Below are positions 36,155 through 45,171 of a DNA stretch of 49,882 bases, piece after piece. The position numbers and the translations under genes were made by a program. Each line of letters starts with the position of its first letter. The first letter of the stretch is position 1. The stretch comes from Deltaproteobacteria bacterium. GTDB lineage: Bacteria > Myxococcota > Myxococcia > Myxococcales > 40CM-4-68-19. The stretch is from positions 1 through 49,882 of the forward strand of contig VBKL01000071.1 in the NCBI GenBank assembly GCA_005879805.1, given 5' to 3'. The notes beneath the pieces were generated by a model. It searched no databases. It was not told the origin of the DNA and was given only the letters and a program-made list of their open reading frames with translations.

Positions 36155-37168
36155 ATGAACGGCTTGGACGCGAGCTTCGAGCAGCGGCCCTTCGCGGCGC
36201 CCCCGCAAGGGACCCAGGACCTCCTCTTCGAGGCGGCGCGCCGGCTGCGGCGGTGCGAGGCCGCGCTGGCCCACCTCTTCGAGGAGCGCGGATTCGCCGA
36301 GGTGATCCCGCCCGCGCTCGAATCGGCGGAGGTATTCGCGCTCGCCTCGCCGCACGGCGAAGCCTCCGCGCTGCGGGCGGTGGACCGGCACGGACACCTC
36401 CTCGCGCTGCGGGCCGACTTCACCGCGCAGGTGGCGCGCATCGCCGCGACCCGGCTCGCCCGCGTCACGCCGCTGCGGCTCTACTACCGCGGAAGCGTGG
36501 TCCGCGAAGGCGTGGCGGAGACGGGCACTCCGCGCGAGCGGCTCCAGGCGGGATGCGAGCTGGTCGGCATCGAGGGACCGGAGGCGGACGCGGAGATGCT
36601 GGACCTCGCCGCCCAGTCGTTGCGCGTCCTCGGCCTCTCCGGAAGCGCCGCGCGCATCGCGGTCGGCAACGTGGACTATTTCTCCGCCCTCATCGAGAGC
36701 GCCGGAGCATCGGCACGGCTCGCGAGGAGCCTGACCGACGCCATCGATCGCAAGGACTTGCCGACGCTGGCCGGCTTGTGCAACCGGGAAATAGAGCCTG
36801 GCAAGGCGCGCGAGGCGATCCTCTTGCTCGCCCACCCACCGCGGCAGCATTCCGAAGCCTCCGCGCTCCTCGCCCGTGCCCGGGATGTCGCGCCCTCGGC
36901 TCGCGCCATCGCTGCGCTGGAGAGGCTCTCCAAGGTACTCGCCGGAGCGCGCGGGGCCTCGGCGGAGCTGGAGGTGGACCTCGGCGAAGTGCGCGGCCTC
37001 GGCTACTACACGGGTCTCGTCTTCAATCTCTACGCCGCGGGTGCTCCACGCGCGGTCGGCGGCGGCGGCCGCTACGACGGTCTCCTCGGCAAGTTCGGCG
37101 ATCCGCGCCCCGCCGTCGGCTTCTCCCTCGATCTGGACGCCCTGGTGCCGCTGGCGAGCCCGGCATGA
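36155..37168 (+). CDS. hisZ: ATP phosphoribosyltransferase regulatory subunit HisZ
   Basis: A 337-residue paralogue of histidyl-tRNA synthetase that is needed for the short HisG. It has the class II aaRS-like motif 2 (RLYYRGSVVREG), LQAGCELVGIEGPEADAE, and a motif 3 zone GYYTGLVFNLYA with GGGGRYDGLLGKFG. The tRNA-binding C-domain is absent, as in HisZ. The ATG at 36155 has only a weak ribosome site. It starts the histidine operon; its stop overlaps the hisG start (ATGA). Confidence 0.92.
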   Translation: MNGLDASFEQRPFAAPPQGTQDLLFEAARRLRRCEAALAHLFEERGFAEVIPPALESAEVFALASPHGEASALRAVDRHGHLLALRADFTAQVARIAATRLARVTPLRLYYRGSVVREGVAETGTPRERLQAGCELVGIEGPEADAEMLDLAAQSLRVLGLSGSAARIAVGNVDYFSALIESAGASARLARSLTDAIDRKDLPTLAGLCNREIEPGKAREAILLLAHPPRQHSEASALLARARDVAPSARAIAALERLSKVLAGARGASAELEVDLGEVRGLGYYTGLVFNLYAAGAPRAVGGGGRYDGLLGKFGDPRPAVGFSLDLDALVPLASPA

Positions 37169-38892
37169 TCACCATCGCGCTGCCCAAGGGACGGACGTTA
37201 CGACCGACGCTCGACCGGTTCGCGCGGGCAGGCCTCCAGCCCGAGGAGGACGTCGCGCAGACGCGGCGGCTCATCGTTCCGGCCCGCGGCGGAACTGCAC
37301 GCTTCGTACTGCTCAAGGATCCCGACGTGCCGCTCTACGTCGAGCGCGGCGCCGCCGACCTCGGAGTGTGCGGACTCGATCACCTGCTCGAATCCGGCGC
37401 GGACTTGCTCTCGCCGCTCGATCTGGGTTTCGGGAAGTGCCGGCTTTGCCTGGCGGCGCCACGCGGCTCGGCGGTCGCGCGCGGTTGGGCCTCCGGCGAC
37501 AGCGGCGCGGAACCCGGCCGGAGCCTCCGGGTCGCGACCAAGTATCCTAGCCTCGCGGCGCGAGCGTTCGCCCGCCGCGGAGTGCCGGTCGATCTGGTCC
37601 GGCTCTCCGGGTCGGTCGAGCTTGCCGCGGTGGCCGGGCTGTCGGACGCCATCGTCGATCTGGTCGAGACCGGCAACACGCTCGAAGAGAACGGCCTCGT
37701 CGCGGTCGAGGACCTCCTGCTCGTGAGCGCGAGGGGCGACGCAGCGGTGCGCGAGCTGACGGCGCGTTTCGACGGCGCGGACCTTCCCGATCCATTCCTT
37801 TCCGACGCCCAGTGGGACGCCCTCGCCGCGCGCTGCTCGCCGGAAGTCCGCGAAGCCCTCGTTCGGGCGGCGGAGCGAGTCCGGGCATTCCACGCACCGG
37901 AAGCGCCGGCGAGCTACGAGCAGACGTTGCCGTCCGGCGCAGTGCTGCGCTCGCTGGCGATCCCCTTGCAGCGCGCCGCCTGCTACGTGCCGGGCGGACG
38001 CGCGGCGTATCCGTCGACGGTGATCATGACCGCCGCGGTGGCGCGGCTTGCCGGAGTGCCCGAGGTGATCGTCACCACGCCGCCGAAGCGGGACGGGTCG
38101 ATTCCGGTGGAAGTGGCGGCTGCGGCGCGGATCGCCGGGGCGACGCGCATCCTCCGGGCGGGCGGAGCGCAGGCAGTCGCCGCGCTGGCCATTGGCACCG
38201 AGCGCATCCCGCGCTGCGACGCCGTGGTGGGTCCGGGGAACGCCTACGTGACGGAGGCGAAGCGGCAGCTCTCCGGCGAAGTCCGCATCGACTCGCTGGC
38301 CGGACCGACCGAGGTGGTCATCGTCGCCGATTCGAGCGCGAGCCCCGCGCACCTCGCTGCCGATCTGGTCGCGCAGGCGGAGCACGATCCGCTTGCGCTG
38401 GCCGTGCTCATCACTCCCGAAAAAGCCCTCGCGTTGCGCGTCCGCGAGGCACTGGAAGCGGAGCTCCGCGAGCGGCCCAATCCGATCGCGGCCCAGGCGC
38501 TCGCCGCTCGCGGCGCCGCGCTCCTCACCAGGACCCTGGAAGAGGCGCTCGCCTTCGCGGACGATCTGGCGCCCGAACACCTCCAGCTCGTCGTGCGCGA
38601 TCCGCGCGGCGCGCTGGCCCGCGTCCCGCGAGCGGCGGCGGTCTTCCTCGGACCCCACGCTCCCGTTCCGGTCGGGGACTACCTGGCCGGTCCGAACCAC
38701 ACCCTGCCGACCGGGGGGACGGCCCGCTTCTCCTCGCCTTTGTCGGCGAGCGCCTTCGTGCGGCGGCAGAACGTCATCGAATACCCGCAGGCGCAGCTCG
38801 CCGAGGACGCCGGCGCAATCCGCGCACTCGCCACCGCCGAGGGACTGCACGGCCACGCGCGCTCGATCGCGGTCCGGGAGGAGGAGAGTTGA
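37165..38892 (+). CDS. hisGD: HisG-HisD in-frame fusion (ATP phosphoribosyltransferase / histidinol dehydrogenase)
   Basis: A 575-residue continuous frame. Residues 1-189 are short-form HisG (ITIALPKGRTLRPTLDRFAR, GVCGLDHLLE, VATKYPSLAARAFA, DAIVDLVETGNTLEENGL); residues 190-575 are HisD from RGDAAVRELTARFD onward. HisD keeps its metal and catalytic residues: QAEHDP, APEHLQL, DYLAGPNHTLPT and the GLHGHARS histidine. Compared with free-standing proteins, HisG lacks about its last 20 residues and HisD about its first 43, near 37725-37740. Either a natural fusion or a deletion of about 200 bases that stayed in frame. hisZ upstream supports short HisG. Its stop overlaps hisC (TTGA). Confidence 0.85.
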   Translation: MITIALPKGRTLRPTLDRFARAGLQPEEDVAQTRRLIVPARGGTARFVLLKDPDVPLYVERGAADLGVCGLDHLLESGADLLSPLDLGFGKCRLCLAAPRGSAVARGWASGDSGAEPGRSLRVATKYPSLAARAFARRGVPVDLVRLSGSVELAAVAGLSDAIVDLVETGNTLEENGLVAVEDLLLVSARGDAAVRELTARFDGADLPDPFLSDAQWDALAARCSPEVREALVRAAERVRAFHAPEAPASYEQTLPSGAVLRSLAIPLQRAACYVPGGRAAYPSTVIMTAAVARLAGVPEVIVTTPPKRDGSIPVEVAAAARIAGATRILRAGGAQAVAALAIGTERIPRCDAVVGPGNAYVTEAKRQLSGEVRIDSLAGPTEVVIVADSSASPAHLAADLVAQAEHDPLALAVLITPEKALALRVREALEAELRERPNPIAAQALAARGAALLTRTLEEALAFADDLAPEHLQLVVRDPRGALARVPRAAAVFLGPHAPVPVGDYLAGPNHTLPTGGTARFSSPLSASAFVRRQNVIEYPQAQLAEDAGAIRALATAEGLHGHARSIAVREEES

Positions 38893-39959
38893 GCGCTCCT
38901 CCGGAGACCTTCATCCGCAAGACCATCCGGCCGCTGGCGGCGTACGGGCCTCCGCGCGATCCAGCCGCGGTGCCGCTACATCTCAACGAGAGCCCGAGCG
39001 ACGTTCCCGAGGATCTCAAGCGCGCACTGGTCGAGCGCCTCTTCCGCTCGGACTGGTCGAAGTACCCCATCACCGACGGCGCGCGCCTGTCGCGGTCCCT
39101 GGCAGCGGTCGCCGGCGTCGATCCCGCGGGGACGATGGTGGGGAATGGCTCGAACGAGCTGCTCCAGCTCCTCCTCTTCGCGACGGTGGAACCGGGAGAC
39201 CGCGTCGTCGTCGCCGCGCCCTCCTTCGCTCTCTACGCCCTGCAAGCGAAGGCCTTGGGCGCCACGGTCGTCGAGGTGCGGCTCCGGCAGCCCGATGGAG
39301 CGTTCCGCTTTCCCGTCGACGAGATCGCCCGGGCCGCGACGGGAGCCAAGCTCGTACTTCTCGGCTCGCCCAACAACCCGACCGGCACCACCCTGACGGC
39401 CGCGGAGGCCGACCGGCTCGCCGGCTCCTGCGAATCGCTGGTCGGCATCGACGAGGCGTACCGGGACTTCTGCGGGCAGGATTTCACCCCTCTGCTCGCC
39501 AGGCACCCGCGCCTCGTCCTTTTTCGCACCTTCTCCAAGGCGCTCGCCGCCGCCTCGCTGCGCTGCGGGTCGCTGTTCGCCGCCCCGTCGCTCTGCGCGG
39601 AGCTGCGCAAGGTCCAGCTGCCGTACAACCTCAGCGCGCCCGCGTGCCTGATCGCCGGCGAGCTGCTCGCGCACCCGGAGCTGGTTGCGGAGCGGGCGCG
39701 GCTGGTCGCGGCTGAACGCGAACGCGTCGCGGCCGCCCTCCAGGATCGAGGCTGTACGCCGCACTCGTCGGGAGCCAACTTCATCCTCTTCGAACAGGAC
39801 GCGCGTCCCGCCCGCGAGCTGCACGTCGCGCTCTTCCGCCGCGGCGTCCTCATCCGCGACGTCTCCAGCGCGCCCGATCTCGGGAAGGCCCTGCGGGTCA
39901 GCATCGGGGCACCCGCAGCCAACGACGCGTTCCTCGCCGCGCTCGAGGCAGAGCTGTGA
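38889..39959 (+). CDS. hisC: Histidinol-phosphate aminotransferase
   Basis: A 356-residue class I/II aminotransferase converting imidazole acetol phosphate to histidinol phosphate. Features are LHLNESPSDVPEDLK, VGNGSNELLQLLL, LLGSPNNPTGTTL, VGIDEAYRDF and FRTFSKALAAASLRCG with the PLP lysine. The start is TTG at 38889, overlapping the hisD stop, with GGAGGAGAG just before it. Length is normal. Confidence 0.95.
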   Translation: MSAPPETFIRKTIRPLAAYGPPRDPAAVPLHLNESPSDVPEDLKRALVERLFRSDWSKYPITDGARLSRSLAAVAGVDPAGTMVGNGSNELLQLLLFATVEPGDRVVVAAPSFALYALQAKALGATVVEVRLRQPDGAFRFPVDEIARAATGAKLVLLGSPNNPTGTTLTAAEADRLAGSCESLVGIDEAYRDFCGQDFTPLLARHPRLVLFRTFSKALAAASLRCGSLFAAPSLCAELRKVQLPYNLSAPACLIAGELLAHPELVAERARLVAAERERVAAALQDRGCTPHSSGANFILFEQDARPARELHVALFRRGVLIRDVSSAPDLGKALRVSIGAPAANDAFLAALEAEL

Positions 39960-40795
39960 GCTATCTTCGCGTGCGAGCCGTGATCTTCGACGTCGACGGC
40001 GTCCTCCTCGACGCTCGCGCGAGCTACCACGCGGCAGCCGAGGAAGCCGCGCGCCGCGCCGTGCAGGAAGTGCTGGGGCGGAGCGACGCGCCGTTCGATC
40101 GCGTCGCGGAAGTTCCGAAGTTCAAGGCCGCGGGCCGGTTCAACGACGACTGGGAGATGGCGCGCGGCATCGCGGTCCTGTTGCACCTGCGGCACACCGG
40201 CAAGGCACCGTCCCTGGACGACTTCCTCGGGCGGGCGCAAGGAAGAGGCGTGGAGGGGCTCGCGGCAGCCTTTCTCGACGTCGCATCGCACTATCCGCAA
40301 GCATGGCTCTCTAGGCTCTGCGGCGCGCTCTACGGAGGCCGCTCGCGTTGCCGCGAGCTGTTCGGATTCGAGGCAATCGAGGCAATCGAGGACGTGCCCG
40401 AGGAAGGCTTCTGGGAGCGCGAGACGAAGCTCGTCGATCCCGCGCTGCTCCGGCGTGTCACCCGGGATTTTCCCGTCGGCATCTACACGGGACGCAATCC
40501 CGGCGAGGCAGCCCTGGCGCTGGTCCGCTGCGAGCTGCATGTTCCCCGGGAGCTGTGCTGGGTCGCCGACGGAAGGCCGCGCAAACCCGATCCCACCGGC
40601 CTCGAGTTCCTCTGCGGGAAGCTGGTTTCGAAATCGGGCGGGAGCGAGGCGCTCTTCGTCGGCGACACGGCGGACGACGAGCAGGCCGCCCGTGCGGCAC
40701 GTGCCCGCGGCGCGCCTCTGGTCTACGCTCACGTCGCGGCGCCCGGAGACACCACCCGCGTGCTGGAACGGTTGCTCGCAGAGACAGGAGCCTGA
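39956..40795 (+). CDS. HAD-superfamily phosphatase, candidate histidinol-phosphatase
   Basis: A 279-residue HAD protein, subfamily IA. Motif I VIFDVDGVLLDA, motif II YTGRNPGEA, motif III lysine in GRPRKPDPTG, motif IV FVGDTADDEQAA. A long helical cap lies between. It sits in the his operon between hisC and hisB with a 4-base overlap. The otherwise complete pathway lacks a named histidinol-phosphate phosphatase, and this is the natural candidate. A 9-base tandem repeat (40369-40391) encodes EAIEAIE. Its substrate is inferred only from position. Confidence 0.8.
   Translation: MSYLRVRAVIFDVDGVLLDARASYHAAAEEAARRAVQEVLGRSDAPFDRVAEVPKFKAAGRFNDDWEMARGIAVLLHLRHTGKAPSLDDFLGRAQGRGVEGLAAAFLDVASHYPQAWLSRLCGALYGGRSRCRELFGFEAIEAIEDVPEEGFWERETKLVDPALLRRVTRDFPVGIYTGRNPGEAALALVRCELHVPRELCWVADGRPRKPDPTGLEFLCGKLVSKSGGSEALFVGDTADDEQAARAARARGAPLVYAHVAAPGDTTRVLERLLAETGA
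40369..40391 (+). repeat. 9-base tandem repeat in the HAD gene
   Basis: CGAGGCAAT occurs twice, then CGAGG, giving 2.5 copies that keep the frame and encode a short EAI repeat. Probably replication slippage. Confidence 0.7.
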
Positions 40796-40798
40796 GGG

Positions 40799-41386
40799 AT
40801 GCCACGCGCAGCGACGATCGCCCGCAAGACCAAGGAGACCGACCTGCGCCTGACCGTCGATCTCGACGGCGACGGCGAGGCCAAGGTCGAGACGGGAATC
40901 CCCTTCTTCGATCACATGCTGGAAACGCTCGCCAAGCACGGAGCGCTGGCGCTGGAAGTGACCTGCAAGGGCGATCTGCACATCGACCAGCACCACACCG
41001 TCGAAGACACCGGCATCACGCTCGGCAAGGCCATCGATCAGGCACTCGGGGATCGCAAGGGGATCGTGCGCGCCGGTTGCTTCTACTTCCCGCTCGACGA
41101 AGCGCTCGCGCGGAGCGTGGTGGATCTCTCCGGCCGCTCGTATCTGCACTGGAACGTGCCGCTCGATCAGGGTCCGCGGAACGCGATGGACGTCTCGGTG
41201 CTGGAAGGGTTCTTCAAGGCGGTCGCCGACGGCTGCCGCGCCAACGTGCACATCGACTTGCTCACCGGGCGCGACTTCCACCACGGCGCGGAGGCGGTAT
41301 TCAAGTCGTTCGCCCGCGCCTTGCGGCAGGCGGTGGCGGTCGATCCCCGCGTCACCGGAGTACCGAGCACGAAGGGGATCCTTTGA
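40799..41386 (+). CDS. hisB: Imidazoleglycerol-phosphate dehydratase
   Basis: A 195-residue IGPD, dehydratase domain only. Manganese-binding motifs are FFDHMLETLAKHG, HIDQHHTVEDTGI, and the second pair FFKAVADGCRANVHIDLL with DFHHGAEAVFKSFARAL. The ATG at 40799 has GAGGG just upstream. The phosphatase half of the fused HisB type is replaced by the HAD gene before it. Confidence 0.96.
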   Translation: MPRAATIARKTKETDLRLTVDLDGDGEAKVETGIPFFDHMLETLAKHGALALEVTCKGDLHIDQHHTVEDTGITLGKAIDQALGDRKGIVRAGCFYFPLDEALARSVVDLSGRSYLHWNVPLDQGPRNAMDVSVLEGFFKAVADGCRANVHIDLLTGRDFHHGAEAVFKSFARALRQAVAVDPRVTGVPSTKGIL

Positions 41387-42006
41387 ACCGGGTGACCGTC
41401 GTCGACCTGGGCCTCGGGAACCTGGGATCGGTGCAGAAGGCCATCGTGCGCGCGGGCGGAGAGCCCGTGCTCGCTACGCACGCCGAGGAGATCGCTCGCG
41501 CCGAACGGGTGATCGTGCCGGGCGTCGCCGCTTTCGGCCTCGGCATGGAGCGAGCCTCCGCCCTCGGGCTGCGGGACGCGCTACGGGCAGCGCTCGCACG
41601 CGGTGCACCGGTCCTGGGAATCTGCCTCGGCATGCAGATCCTCTTCGAGGAAGGCGAAGAGGACGGGATCCGCAAAGGCCTCGCTCTCCTGCCGGGACGA
41701 GTCACCCGGATTCCGGACGGCGTTCAGGTCCCGCACATCGGCTGGCAGAAGCTCGCCTGGACCTCGGATTCCGCGCTCGGGCAGCCCGGGCGCAAGCCGC
41801 TCTGGGCGTACTTCGCCAATTCCTACCGCTGCGAAGCTCCCGGCGAGCTGACCCAGGCCATCGCCGACCACTCGGGCGTCCCCATCGCGGCAGTGGTCGG
41901 CCGCGAGACCTTGTTCGGCGTCCAGTTCCACCCCGAGAAGAGCGCCAAGGGTGGAGAAGATCTGCTCGCGCGCTTCTTGCGGCTTCCGGCCGGAGCGCGC
42001 GCGTGA
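41383..42006 (+). CDS. hisH: Imidazole glycerol phosphate synthase, glutaminase subunit HisH
   Basis: A 207-residue class I glutaminase that feeds ammonia to HisF. Catalytic triad: Cys in GICLGMQILFEEGEE, His and Glu in GVQFHPEKS. Also VDLGLGNLGSVQKAI and PHIGWQKL. The TTG at 41383 overlaps the hisB stop and has AAGGGG upstream; GTG at 41392 is the alternative start. Confidence 0.95.
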   Translation: MNRVTVVDLGLGNLGSVQKAIVRAGGEPVLATHAEEIARAERVIVPGVAAFGLGMERASALGLRDALRAALARGAPVLGICLGMQILFEEGEEDGIRKGLALLPGRVTRIPDGVQVPHIGWQKLAWTSDSALGQPGRKPLWAYFANSYRCEAPGELTQAIADHSGVPIAAVVGRETLFGVQFHPEKSAKGGEDLLARFLRLPAGARA

Positions 42007-42740
42007 CCAGGGTCCTCTATCCCGCGATCGATCTGCTCGCGGGACGCGCCGTGCGCCTGCGACAGGGCGAACGCCAGAGCGCGCGCGTTTACAGCGACGA
42101 TCCTCCCGCGCAGGCCCGGGCATTCGTCGCAAACGGGGCCCGATACCTGCACGTCGTCGATCTCGACGCCGCCTTCGGTGAGAAGCGGCAGACGGCGCTC
42201 ATCGAACGGATCGCGCAGGCCGTGTTCCCCGTCCCCATCCAGGTCGGCGGCGGCATTCGCGATCTCCGCGCCGCGGAGGAGACGCTCGGGGCCGGAGCAG
42301 CCCGGATCATCTTCGGAACCGCCGCGGTCGAGCGGCCCGCGCTCGCCGGCGAGGCCATCGCTCGATTCGGCGGAGAACGCGTCGCCTGCGGAATCGACGT
42401 CAAGGAAGGCAAGGCAGCGGTGCGCGGCTGGACCGATGCCCGGGGCCCGGCGCCGGCGCGTCTCGCGACAACGCTCGCCGGCGAGGGCGTCGAGTGGCTC
42501 GTCGTCACGGCTGTCGCGAAGGACGGCACCCTGGAAGGATTCGATCTGGATCTCTTGCGTCAGGTCTCCGAGGCAGCGCCGCAGGCAAAGGTCATCGCAA
42601 GCGGCGGCGCTGGAGATCTCTCGCACCTGCGCGCCCTCGCCACGGCCGGAATCGGCGGGCTCGCCGGCGCCATCGCCGGCACCGCTCTGTACGAAGGCCG
42701 CTTCGGCGTAGGCGAAGGCCAGCAGGCGCTGTCGTGCTGA
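42003..42740 (+). CDS. hisA: ProFAR isomerase HisA
   Basis: A 245-residue TIM barrel for the Amadori rearrangement of ProFAR. It has [17 protein letters not shown] with the catalytic Asp (strand 1), [22 protein letters not shown], the second Asp-Gly region ([16 protein letters not shown]) and [12 protein letters not shown]. The start is GTG overlapping the hisH stop. Distinguished from HisF by the RQG and KDGT contexts. Confidence 0.94.
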   Translation: MTRVLYPAIDLLAGRAVRLRQGERQSARVYSDDPPAQARAFVANGARYLHVVDLDAAFGEKRQTALIERIAQAVFPVPIQVGGGIRDLRAAEETLGAGAARIIFGTAAVERPALAGEAIARFGGERVACGIDVKEGKAAVRGWTDARGPAPARLATTLAGEGVEWLVVTAVAKDGTLEGFDLDLLRQVSEAAPQAKVIASGGAGDLSHLRALATAGIGGLAGAIAGTALYEGRFGVGEGQQALSC

Positions 42741-43507
42741 CGCGGCGGATCATCCCCTGCCTCGACGTAAAGGACGGACGGGTGGTGAAGGGCGTCCGCT
42801 TCGTGGAGCTGCGCGACGCAGGCGATCCGGTCGAGCAGGCGCGCGCCTACGGCCGGGCCGGAGCCGACGAGGTGTGCTTCCTCGACATCAGCGCCTCGTT
42901 GGAGAAGCGCGGAACGCTGGTCGCCCTGGTCGAGCGCGTCGCCCGGGAGCTGGCGATCCCGTTCGCGGTCGGAGGCGGAGTGCGCACCGTGGCGGATGCG
43001 GAAGCGCTGTTGCGCGCGGGAGCCGACAAGGTGTCGCTGAACACCGCGGCCCTCGCCGACCCTGCCCTCCTCACCGGCGTTGCGCGGCTCACCGGATCCC
43101 AGAGCGCCCTCGTCGCCATCGACGCGAAGAGGCGGCCCGACGGCAGCTACGAGGTCTACTCGCACGGCGGCACGCGTCCGACCGGCCGCGACGCGGTGGC
43201 CTGGGCGCGGGAGGCGGTCGATCGCGGCGCCGGGGAAATCCTCCTCACCAGCATCGACCGCGACGGAACGGGAGCAGGATTCGAGCTGGAGCTAACCTCG
43301 GCGATCGCGCGCGCCGTGCCGGTTCCGGTGATCGCAAGCGGCGGAGCCGGAACCCCTGGTCACTTCGCCGATGCGTTCGGAGCGGGCGCCTCCGCCGCGC
43401 TCGCCGCCACCGTGTTCCATTTCGGATCGCTTTCCGTGGCCTCGGTGAAGGAGGCGTGCGCGGGGCGCGGCTTCCCCATGCGCTGGCCGCTGGAGGACGT
43501 CGCATGA
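42734..43507 (+). CDS. hisF: Imidazole glycerol phosphate synthase, cyclase subunit HisF
   Basis: A 257-residue TIM barrel paired with HisH. Features are [20 protein letters not shown] (first catalytic Asp), [57 protein letters not shown] (second catalytic Asp) and [13 protein letters not shown]. The GTG at 42734 overlaps the hisA end. Confidence 0.96.
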   Translation: MLTRRIIPCLDVKDGRVVKGVRFVELRDAGDPVEQARAYGRAGADEVCFLDISASLEKRGTLVALVERVARELAIPFAVGGGVRTVADAEALLRAGADKVSLNTAALADPALLTGVARLTGSQSALVAIDAKRRPDGSYEVYSHGGTRPTGRDAVAWAREAVDRGAGEILLTSIDRDGTGAGFELELTSAIARAVPVPVIASGGAGTPGHFADAFGAGASAALAATVFHFGSLSVASVKEACAGRGFPMRWPLEDVA

Positions 43508-44127
43508 TCCGTCCCGACGAGCTGACTTACGACGAGCGCGGCCTGGTGCCGTGCATCGTCCAGGACGCGGCGACCGGCGAGGTGCTGATGCTCGCCTGGC
43601 AATCGCGCGACGCGCTTGCGCAGACCCTCACGACAGGCAAGGCGACCTTCTGGAGCCGATCGCGCAACGAGCTGTGGGTGAAGGGCGCGACGAGCGGTAA
43701 CACCCAGGAGGTCCGCGCCGCCCGGACCGACTGCGATCGCGACGCCGTGCTCGTGCGCGTCACGCCGGCAGGACCCGCCTGCCACACCGGAGCGCGCTCG
43801 TGCTTCTTCGAGGCGCTGGGCCCCGACGCGCCCGAGGCGGCCGGCGAGACCCTGGCGCGGCTCGAGCAGACCTTGGCGGCGCGGCGAACGGACCCGCCGG
43901 CGGGCTCCTACACGGCGAAGCTCTACGGCGACGACAATCTGCGTCACAAGAAGATCGGCGAGGAAGCGACGGAGCTGGTGATGGCGTCGCTGCGCGGCGA
44001 CAAGACAGAGATCGCCAGCGAGGCCGCCGACCTGCTCTACCACCTACTCGTGCTCCTGCAGGCCCGCGACGTCTCGCTCACCGACGTGGCCGCTGTCCTC
44101 CGGGAGCGCGAGGGCAAGCGCCGGTGA
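43504..44127 (+). CDS. hisIE: Phosphoribosyl-AMP cyclohydrolase / phosphoribosyl-ATP pyrophosphatase
   Basis: A 207-residue bifunctional enzyme. Residues 1-112 are HisI with [19 protein letters not shown] and metal Cys residues in ARTDCDRDA and [11 protein letters not shown]. Residues 113-207 are HisE ([32 protein letters not shown]). The start ATG overlaps the hisF stop. It is the last gene of the his operon; 85 bases follow before the glycosyltransferase, without a clear terminator. Confidence 0.96.
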   Translation: MIRPDELTYDERGLVPCIVQDAATGEVLMLAWQSRDALAQTLTTGKATFWSRSRNELWVKGATSGNTQEVRAARTDCDRDAVLVRVTPAGPACHTGARSCFFEALGPDAPEAAGETLARLEQTLAARRTDPPAGSYTAKLYGDDNLRHKKIGEEATELVMASLRGDKTEIASEAADLLYHLLVLLQARDVSLTDVAAVLREREGKRR

Positions 44128-44212
44128 ACGCGGGCCTTCTTGCCGCGTAAGACCCGACGGTTCGCTGCGCCGTCGTTTTGTGCCCCGACGGAAGCATTCT
44201 ATCCTGAACAGC

Positions 44213-45154
44213 ATGGCTGAACCCAGGGAGCCGACGATTCCCCGCGTCAGCATCGGGCTCGCCGTCTACAACGGAGAGCGCTACCTCGCCCAGGCCATCG
44301 AGTCGATCCTCGCCCAGACCTATCGCGATTTCGAGCTGGTGATCTTCGACAATGCATCGACCGACCACACCGGGGCGATCTGCCGCGAGTTCGCCGCTCG
44401 CGACCCGCGCATCCGGTACACGCGGAATCCGCTCAACGTGGGCGGCGCGAACAACCACAACCTCACCGTCCAGAGCGCACGCGGCGAGTTCTTCCGCTGG
44501 GCGGCCCACGACGACGTTCTCGCTCCCACTCTCCTGGAGAAGTGCGTGGCCGCGCTCGACGAGAACCCGGACGTCGCTCTCGTGTTCCCGAAGGTCATCG
44601 GCATCGACGAGAACGGCGCCGAGCAGGGCATCACCGGAGTCGGCGAGGGCACGGAACGCCTGCCGTCAGGGCGCCTGAGGAGCCTCTCCAGCCGCCGGCA
44701 CAAGTGCGAGGCCATCTACGGGCTCGTCCGCACCGAAGTGCTGCGGCGGACGGGGCTGCTCCTCAACTACACCGACTCGGACCGGGTACTCCTCTGCGAG
44801 CTGGCGCTGCGGGGGCGCTTCTTGCAGCTCCCGGAAGCGCTCTTCTACAAACGGTTCCATGCGGCGAACCAGTACAAGGACTGGCGGGCCCGGATGGCGT
44901 GGTTCCTGCCGGAGCTGCAGCGGTCGGGCAAGATCGTTTTTCCCACCTGGACGCAGTTCTTCCATTACCTTCGCATCATCGACCGCGCGGCGCTGCCGCT
45001 CCGCGACAGGCTTTCCTGCTACGCCTGCATGATTCCCTGGCTGAGCTGGAACGCCAAGCGGATGGCGAAGGACCTCTTCGTCGCCGCATACCTGCTCTTG
45101 CATTCCCGCAAGTTCCGCGCCGGCAGGTACGCGGACTCCGATCGCTGGGCGTAG
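44213..45154 (+). CDS. Glycosyltransferase family 2
   Basis: A 313-residue GT-A enzyme transferring a sugar from a nucleotide donor. SIGLAVYNGERYLAQAIESI and VIFDNASTDHTG are the N-terminal nucleotide-binding part, and WAAHDDVLAP holds the metal motif. The C-terminal part is helical with hydrophobic patches (LSCYACMIPWLSW), suggesting membrane contact. The ATG at 44213 is chosen; GTG 44180 is also in frame. It probably acts with the next gene in a polysaccharide or glycolipid pathway. Confidence 0.87.
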   Translation: MAEPREPTIPRVSIGLAVYNGERYLAQAIESILAQTYRDFELVIFDNASTDHTGAICREFAARDPRIRYTRNPLNVGGANNHNLTVQSARGEFFRWAAHDDVLAPTLLEKCVAALDENPDVALVFPKVIGIDENGAEQGITGVGEGTERLPSGRLRSLSSRRHKCEAIYGLVRTEVLRRTGLLLNYTDSDRVLLCELALRGRFLQLPEALFYKRFHAANQYKDWRARMAWFLPELQRSGKIVFPTWTQFFHYLRIIDRAALPLRDRLSCYACMIPWLSWNAKRMAKDLFVAAYLLLHSRKFRAGRYADSDRWA

Positions 45155-45171
45155 CGCACCATGAGCGCGGC

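Noticed and set aside
33833..36850. 1005-codon open frame antisense across the MMPL, AUR1-like and hisZ genes
   Set aside because: Overlaps three clear genes on the other strand, and its Arg/Ala/Gly-rich text has no domain.
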